From NCBI GenBank assembly GCA_022574115.1, contig JACZSS010000041.1:1-10205 (forward strand): a DNA stretch of 10,205 nucleotides. Reading direction: 5' to 3'. Both the position numbers and the translations under genes were made by a program. The notes beneath the pieces are model-generated. The model was not told the origin of the DNA and did not search any database. It worked only from the letters and a program-made list of their open reading frames with translations. Shown piece after piece: positions 6,958-10,205 of the stretch. This DNA is from Candidatus Heimdallarchaeota archaeon (GTDB taxonomy: Archaea; Asgardarchaeota; Heimdallarchaeia; Heimdallarchaeales; Kariarchaeaceae). Position 1 is the first letter of the stretch. The number at the start of each line of letters is the position of its first letter.

Positions 6958-7782
6958 GTCTGTAGGCTGTAAGCGATTGCTGAGATCACCTTCAGCGTCA
7001 ATTTTAATATGATTCCTGATATGAAGAACTTTCCAATTAGAAAATTCCTTATCTAGAAGTAATTTTATTTGGGCAGAATTATACCCAGGATGTAACTTCC
7101 AAAATAGATTGCCAGATTTTATAATTTCCACAAATTTAATCTCAATCCTAGGATCAATAAACTTCGAAGATGTAATGAAGGATGATTTTACAGCTTCTGG
7201 AGAATTAAAATTTTTCAAATATAAGTGAGGATTCACATGTAGTAGTTTTGTCACGGGAACCGCTCTCATTAGATCGGTAGCTCTATTCCAGTTAATTTGG
7301 GGATATTTGGACAAATAAGCTTTCATTAGATTGATATTGACACCGAAAAACAGACTGGTTATCCAAGTTTTCGAAATAGAATAAGCAATCATCGATGATG
7401 ACTCATCAAAATTCGAAATAAGCGATTCAATAATCTGAGGACTGATTAGGGGCATATCAATCGGCAGAAAAATTGCGTATTTGGTTTTTACCTGATCGAA
7501 ACAGGATAAAACACCTCTTAATGGTCCTTCTGGGTATTTTTGGCTGTCAATAACAATTTCAATTTTTGATTGTTCAGCTTCTAATTCTTTGTAAAGAGCC
7601 AATTTTGGGATGTTTGGATCAGGTCCAACGCTTAGTAGCGTCCTCGAATCATACTTACTAACCAAATTTAGCAAATGATCGATAAAAGTTTGTCCATTAA
7701 TTTCAGCAAATAGCTTCGAAGATCCAAAACGAGTCGATTGACCGCCTGCAAGAATTACAAACGTTAAATCTTCATGCAACAT
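6952..7782 (-). CDS. MobA-like nucleotidyltransferase with C-terminal extension
   Basis: The N-terminal 195 residues form a GT-A-type NTP-transferase domain. VILAGGQSTRFGSSKLF (residues 9-25) is the nucleotide-binding loop, 'EGPLRGVLS' (85-93) matches the GPLAG motif of MobA, and 'IFLPIDMPLIS' (104-114) holds the metal-binding aspartate (D109). MobA attaches GMP to molybdopterin. Related enzymes such as MocA use CTP, so the exact nucleotide and substrate are not certain. The protein is 276 residues, against about 195 for MobA. The extra 75-80 residues (about 197-276) contain no motif I recognise. No other molybdenum cofactor gene is in the window, which weakens a strict MobA assignment. The start is ATG with only a weak ribosome-binding site, and the gene converges on and overlaps the regulator gene end by six bases. 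Confidence 0.82.
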   Translation of the reverse strand: MLHEDLTFVILAGGQSTRFGSSKLFAEINGQTFIDHLLNLVSKYDSRTLLSVGPDPNIPKLALYKELEAEQSKIEIVIDSQKYPEGPLRGVLSCFDQVKTKYAIFLPIDMPLISPQIIESLISNFDESSSMIAYSISKTWITSLFFGVNINLMKAYLSKYPQINWNRATDLMRAVPVTKLLHVNPHLYLKNFNSPEAVKSSFITSSKFIDPRIEIKFVEIIKSGNLFWKLHPGYNSAQIKLLLDKEFSNWKVLHIRNHIKIDAEGDLSNRLQPTDL

Positions 7783-7800
7783 ACTTAGGTCCGTAGTCTG

Positions 7801-7813
7801 AAATTAAAATAAG
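7801..7813. promoter_or_regulatory. AT-rich element in the divergent 88-base spacer
   Basis: The spacer 7783-7870 separates the MobA-like gene (left) from the three-gene operon (right). AAATTAAAATAAG at 7801-7813 is the only TATA-like segment. On the minus strand it sits 19-31 bases before ATG 7782, suitable for a leaderless transcript. On the plus strand it would leave a leader of about 40 bases before GTG 7871. Which gene it serves cannot be decided by eye. Confidence 0.25.
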
Positions 7814-7870
7814 AAATCTAAGGTTCTCTTCACGAAAGTTTGATAATGATTCTTACCAAATAAGGATTCA

Positions 7871-8086
7871 GTGAAATATGAGGAGAAAGAACTCCTTGAG
7901 GGTATGCGAAATTGTTATAACTGGTGCGAGAAGGATTTTGACGGAACGATTGAAATGGTTAGCTCTGCGCGAGATCGTGAGCCAGAAGAGGTTAAAACCA
8001 CACTGAAAAGGTTGGCTAAGGATTATAGTCAATCGAAGGAATATCAGAAGCTTCGAGCTGAAATTCCAGCGGAATTTCCATTTTAG
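7871..8086 (+). CDS. Small helical protein, first gene of a three-gene operon
   Basis: The 71-residue protein is not recognised. It is charged, has no membrane segment, and appears fully helical. The middle part, 'TIEMVSSARDREPEEVKTTLKRLAKDY' in outline (residues 26-52), has the length and polarity pattern of a helix-turn-helix or a small helical adaptor. It has two cysteines (C15, C19), spaced CxxxC, with no further clear ligands. The GTG start is preceded by AAGGA four to five bases away. The gene ends nine bases before the next one, which has its own AGAGGT site, so the genes are almost certainly co-transcribed. That tight linkage is the main reason to believe it is a real gene, together with its normal amino-acid composition. 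Confidence 0.65.
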   Translation: MKYEEKELLEGMRNCYNWCEKDFDGTIEMVSSARDREPEEVKTTLKRLAKDYSQSKEYQKLRAEIPAEFPF

Positions 8087-8095
8087 AGGTATTGT

Positions 8096-8992
8096 ATGAC
8101 ATACTGTCCAGTCTGTCCAGATAAATTTCAACTGAAAAATTATTTAATTTTGGCTTCGCATTTCATCTTGCAGTCGAATAAAAGTGACTCAGATCATGTT
8201 CGATGGTTAAATCAAAACATCTCTAAGAATAAATTAGATGAGTCAGAACTTTCTTCTAAATTAACGGAATTTTTCGATTGGACAGGAAATGGGTTGCCAA
8301 AATGGATAAAACAAAAATTTGTCAAGAAGTTTTATTCTGCTACGCCACATCCCTTTGTGCTTGCACTACAACGCCCTACACGAGTGACATTGTTGGGGTA
8401 TGTTTTTGAGCATCAACATTTTCTCAGGCAATGGGTACGGTCATGTTCATTTATCATTGCCAAGACTGACCAGATGGATGTCACTCTTTATGAACTTGAT
8501 AACATCAATACCGAATTCATCGGGATTTCGCCAGAAATTCCATCTCACTATGAATATTTATTGCGAATGGGCGAAAGTTTAGGGGTCAACCGAGAACAAA
8601 TTCTTGAAACACCGCCCCTACCAGCTACTCAAGAAGCCATTAATTTTTGGCAAAAACTCGGTGAAACCGGACACTGGCTAGAAATCATGGCTGCCATGCA
8701 TTCATTAGAACTGATTGCGTACAGGAACATTAAAGACGAAGGTGCAACCCTCACCTACTTCGATCCGGATATTCTTCAAAGTCCAGATTATACTCAGGAA
8801 ACCAAAGGGTTTCTTCAAGAGGGATATGAGGCTGATTTAACACATGCCGATGAAGCCCTTGCTCTAATTGAAAAATATGCAACTGGCCTAGATTTGATTG
8901 AAATGATACAAAATGCATTCTTAAAGTCAATCGAAATGTTTGACAGGTATTTGTTGGCACGATTGGAAAGGAGTAAAGATTTTGAATCCTAA
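8096..8992 (+). CDS. Zinc-finger-like segment fused to a TenA/PqqC (haem-oxygenase-like) domain
   Basis: The 298-residue protein begins YCPVC, and C4, C7, H22 and H34 form a CCHH pattern like a small zinc finger (residues 3-40). After a linker, about residues 82-290 resemble the all-helical TenA/PqqC/haem-oxygenase-like fold. HPFVLALQRPTRVTLLGYVFEHQHF opens the domain (85-109), 'IPSHYEYLLRMGESLGV' (148-164) is the typical helix with a histidine, and 'MAAMHSLELIAY' (198-209) and 'EGYEADLTHADEAL' (242-255) follow. Relatives include thiaminase, cofactor-less PQQ synthase, and diiron oxidases and oxygenases. Possible ligands such as E105, H106, H151, H202, E205 and H250 suggest an iron enzyme, but without alignment I cannot say which are conserved. 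The ATG start has AGAGGT upstream. The downstream zinc-protein gene overlaps its end by 11 bases, so the two products probably act together. Confidence 0.75.
   Translation: MTYCPVCPDKFQLKNYLILASHFILQSNKSDSDHVRWLNQNISKNKLDESELSSKLTEFFDWTGNGLPKWIKQKFVKKFYSATPHPFVLALQRPTRVTLLGYVFEHQHFLRQWVRSCSFIIAKTDQMDVTLYELDNINTEFIGISPEIPSHYEYLLRMGESLGVNREQILETPPLPATQEAINFWQKLGETGHWLEIMAAMHSLELIAYRNIKDEGATLTYFDPDILQSPDYTQETKGFLQEGYEADLTHADEALALIEKYATGLDLIEMIQNAFLKSIEMFDRYLLARLERSKDFES
8967..8973 (+). promoter_or_regulatory. Shine-Dalgarno site deciding the TTG start at 8982
   Basis: AAAGGAG inside the end of the preceding gene lies eight bases before TTG 8982. It favours that codon over the in-frame TTG at 8940, which has no such site and would add 14 residues of non-conserved appearance. 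Confidence 0.7.
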
Positions 8993-9263
8993 ATGTGTCT
9001 TATGTGATTCGGAATGGGGAAATCATTGGGAAATGATCAACGGGCAAGATCAATTCTTCTGTTGTGCCTTATGTTCGACAGAATACTTGAATTTACGAAC
9101 TGAAATTATGAAAATTACGGGTCAAGACGAATTTGCTGTAAGGCTGGAAGGTACGCCCAGAGGAAGGATCTGTAATGTGACAACAGTGGATAGTAACCTT
9201 CAATTTTTTGTGAGATTTGATCATCACGGTAAATTGGCCGAATTTAGAAGTCTAAATTATTGA
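8982..9263 (+). CDS. Small double-CxxC zinc-binding protein, possibly Ta0938-like
   Basis: The product is 93 residues from TTG 8982. The N-terminal third has CVLC at residues 5-8 and, after a beta-hairpin-like stretch, FFCCALCSTEY at about 25-35. This is a CxxC...CxxC zinc ribbon or treble-clef site in which the second knuckle starts a helix. The C-terminal half, with GTPRGRICNVTTVDSNLQFF and a closing strand, is beta-rich. Size and layout recall the Ta0938 zinc protein of Thermoplasma, a tentative memory-based comparison. Function is unknown; it could be a partner or metal-handling subunit of the upstream haem-oxygenase-like protein. The 11-base overlap with that gene and the strong internal ribosome-binding site support translational coupling. 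Confidence 0.75.
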   Translation: MNPKCVLCDSEWGNHWEMINGQDQFFCCALCSTEYLNLRTEIMKITGQDEFAVRLEGTPRGRICNVTTVDSNLQFFVRFDHHGKLAEFRSLNY

Positions 9264-9294
9264 ATGGAATTTAGTGCATCCTTGAAATCTCAAA

Positions 9295-9305
9295 TGGTCA
9301 GACCA
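9295..9305. repeat. Short palindrome in the spacer before the hydrolase gene
   Basis: TGGTC and GACCA flank a single A, and a third TGGTC occurs at 9349-9353. This may be a small operator, but five-base arms also arise by chance. Confidence 0.2.
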
Positions 9306-9336
9306 ATAAATCAAATGATTATTGTCAATGAATGAA

Positions 9337-9342
9337 TTTTTT
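9337..9342 (+). terminator. Candidate T-tract terminator after the three-gene operon
   Basis: A TTTTTT run 74 bases past the zinc-protein stop is the only T-run in the 139-base spacer and would suit archaeal T-tract termination. No hairpin is needed in archaea, so support is weak. Confidence 0.3.
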
Positions 9343-9373
9343 AGAATATGGTCCGTTGACTCACTCAAGAAGC

Positions 9374-9389
9374 TTTAATAGTATTTAAA
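9374..9389 (+). promoter_or_regulatory. Candidate TATA box for the alpha/beta hydrolase gene
   Basis: TTTAATAG followed by TATTTAAA lies about 14-29 bases before GTG 9403. Initiation about 25 bases downstream of the first element falls on the start codon, so a leaderless transcript is plausible. No strong ribosome-binding site is seen. Confidence 0.35.
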
Positions 9390-9402
9390 GTGAAATTTTT
9401 AT

Positions 9403-10205
9403 GTGGAAAATCCAAAATTTGAGGAAAAAAAAATACAAGTAAAATATGGAAATATGTGCTATTATAGAACATATTCAAAAAATTCGGATTTGGTCTTCTT
9501 ATTCATTCACGGATCAGGAGCTGGAAAATTTTGTTTTTCCACAAAAATATGCTGAATACAAAGATACTGGATATGCTTTTCAAAATCATTCTTGGATTGT
9601 ACCCTCGCTGATTGGATATGAAAGTTCAGATGCTCCTGAAATTTTCGAAGCGTATTCTATGGAGCAATTTAGTCAAGATTTATATGATTTGTTGATACAC
9701 GAAAAAGTCAAGGCGGTTGTTATACTAGGTCACTCAATGGGTGGAATGGTAGGCACATTACTTATCAAAAAATTGATAACCTACAGTAAAATCACGATCA
9801 GCGCATTCTACAATATGGAGGGTCCGTTAATTAGTGATGATATCGGTGACAAGATTGGGCGAAATTCATTCGAGTACTTTGAAAGCCAAATGAAACAAGA
9901 ATTAGTTAAATTGAAACAAAAAATAGAAATTGGAGATCATCAAGCAAAAAGGGGTTATGAAATGATGACCATGAACCCAAACTTGACCATATGGTCAGTA
10001 TACACTCATTTTACTAAATTATGTGACGAAAACAATTTGCTTGAGATGACAAAAGAGGTTCGAAATATCCAAGATTTTCCGATTTATTTCGTTTATGGTT
10101 TGGATAAAAACCTTGAATCTAGACTTCCTTCAAGAAAATTGGTGTTAAAATCTGATTTTGAGGTGATGGAGGTACCCGACACCGGTCATAACATGTTTAT
10201 TGAGG
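9403..10205 (+). CDS. Alpha/beta-fold hydrolase, apparent frameshift, cut by window end
   Basis: The frame starting at GTG 9403 encodes VENPKFEEKKIQVKYG... then LVFLFIHGSGAGKF, the beta-strand and oxyanion HG motif of alpha/beta hydrolases (HG codons 9508-9513). It then hits TGA at 9553. From about 9530 the next frame (+1 base) continues the same protein with VFPQKYAEY and carries the nucleophile elbow GHSMGG (Ser codon 9734-9736), an Asp in VYGLD (10103-10105) and the catalytic His in TGHNMF (10187-10189). Removing one T from the TTTT run at 9529-9532, or one A from the preceding AAAA, restores one continuous reading. Either the assembly has an extra base or the gene is newly broken. The intact ORF from ATG 9446 has a non-homologous N-terminus and lacks the oxyanion motif. 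The substrate (an ester or related bond) is unknown. The C-terminus lies beyond the window. Confidence 0.8.

Noticed and set aside
7868..8131. Minus-strand open frame of 87 codons
   Set aside because: It covers the small leader gene antisense. The plus-strand reading has a ribosome-binding site and tight operon spacing, while this one is a hydrophobic/aromatic shadow.
8751..8960. Minus-strand open frame of 69 codons
   Set aside because: It is antisense to the haem-oxygenase-like gene and has no independent support.
9264..9402. Possible small RNA or tRNA gene in the spacer
   Set aside because: No cloverleaf, conserved tRNA box or stable long hairpin could be traced. Only a short palindrome, a T-run and a TATA-like element are visible.
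9520..9540. Programmed ribosomal frameshift in the hydrolase
   Set aside because: The needed shift is +1 and there is no recognised +1 slippery site, and no standard -1 heptamer would give the right frame. An extra base in a homopolymer is simpler, although not proven.
9446..10205. Intact hydrolase starting at ATG 9446
   Set aside because: The first 28 codons of this frame have no hydrolase character, whereas the overlapping frame holds the expected strand and HG oxyanion motif. A frameshift explains the data better.

Overview
The window looks like a piece of an AT-rich archaeal chromosome, most probably from an Asgard-type archaeon. The support is indirect. There is a two-subunit 2-oxoacid:ferredoxin oxidoreductase, an archaeal-style TATA box followed by a Shine-Dalgarno site, and a winged-helix regulator of the type expanded in archaea. 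There is also a Trm9/ALKBH8-like tRNA methyltransferase and a long leucine-rich-repeat protein of the Shoc2/Ras-group type, with an N-terminal leader like those I associate with Asgard LRR proteins. No rRNA, tRNA, CRISPR array, insertion sequence or integrase was seen. TGA, TAA and TAG all serve as stops. Many genes begin with TTG or GTG.

Minus-strand block (about 5603 down to 23). The fused gamma-alpha and the beta subunits of the oxidoreductase are translationally coupled (TAATG junction, strong AGGAGGA site). They are followed in the same direction by a nucleotidyltransferase-fold protein, a Trm9-like methyltransferase and, probably from its own promoter, the LRR protein. The methyltransferase reading frame and its conserved N-terminus continue upstream of the first usable TTG. 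Its true start is therefore a rare codon or is hidden by an error.

Middle (5642-7782). A DinB-fold metalloprotein diverges from the oxidoreductase. A well-equipped winged-helix regulator follows it (perfect inverted repeat, TATA box and Shine-Dalgarno upstream). The regulator converges on and overlaps by 6 bp a MobA-like nucleotidyltransferase with an unexplained C-terminal extension of about 75 residues.

Right side (7871-9263). A tight three-gene plus-strand operon encodes a 71-residue helical protein, a protein joining a CCHH zinc-finger-like segment to a TenA/PqqC/haem-oxygenase-like domain, and a 93-residue double-CxxC zinc-binding protein. This is the best candidate in the window for a poorly described functional unit. 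The helical oxidase-like domain suggests a metalloenzyme with dedicated zinc-protein partners.

Right edge (9403-10205). An alpha/beta hydrolase with a complete catalytic set is split by an apparent one-base insertion in an AAAATTTT run. It runs off the end of the window. An intact but wrong alternative reading frame from ATG 9446 would hide this break from automatic annotation.

No gene-free stretch longer than about 140 bases exists.
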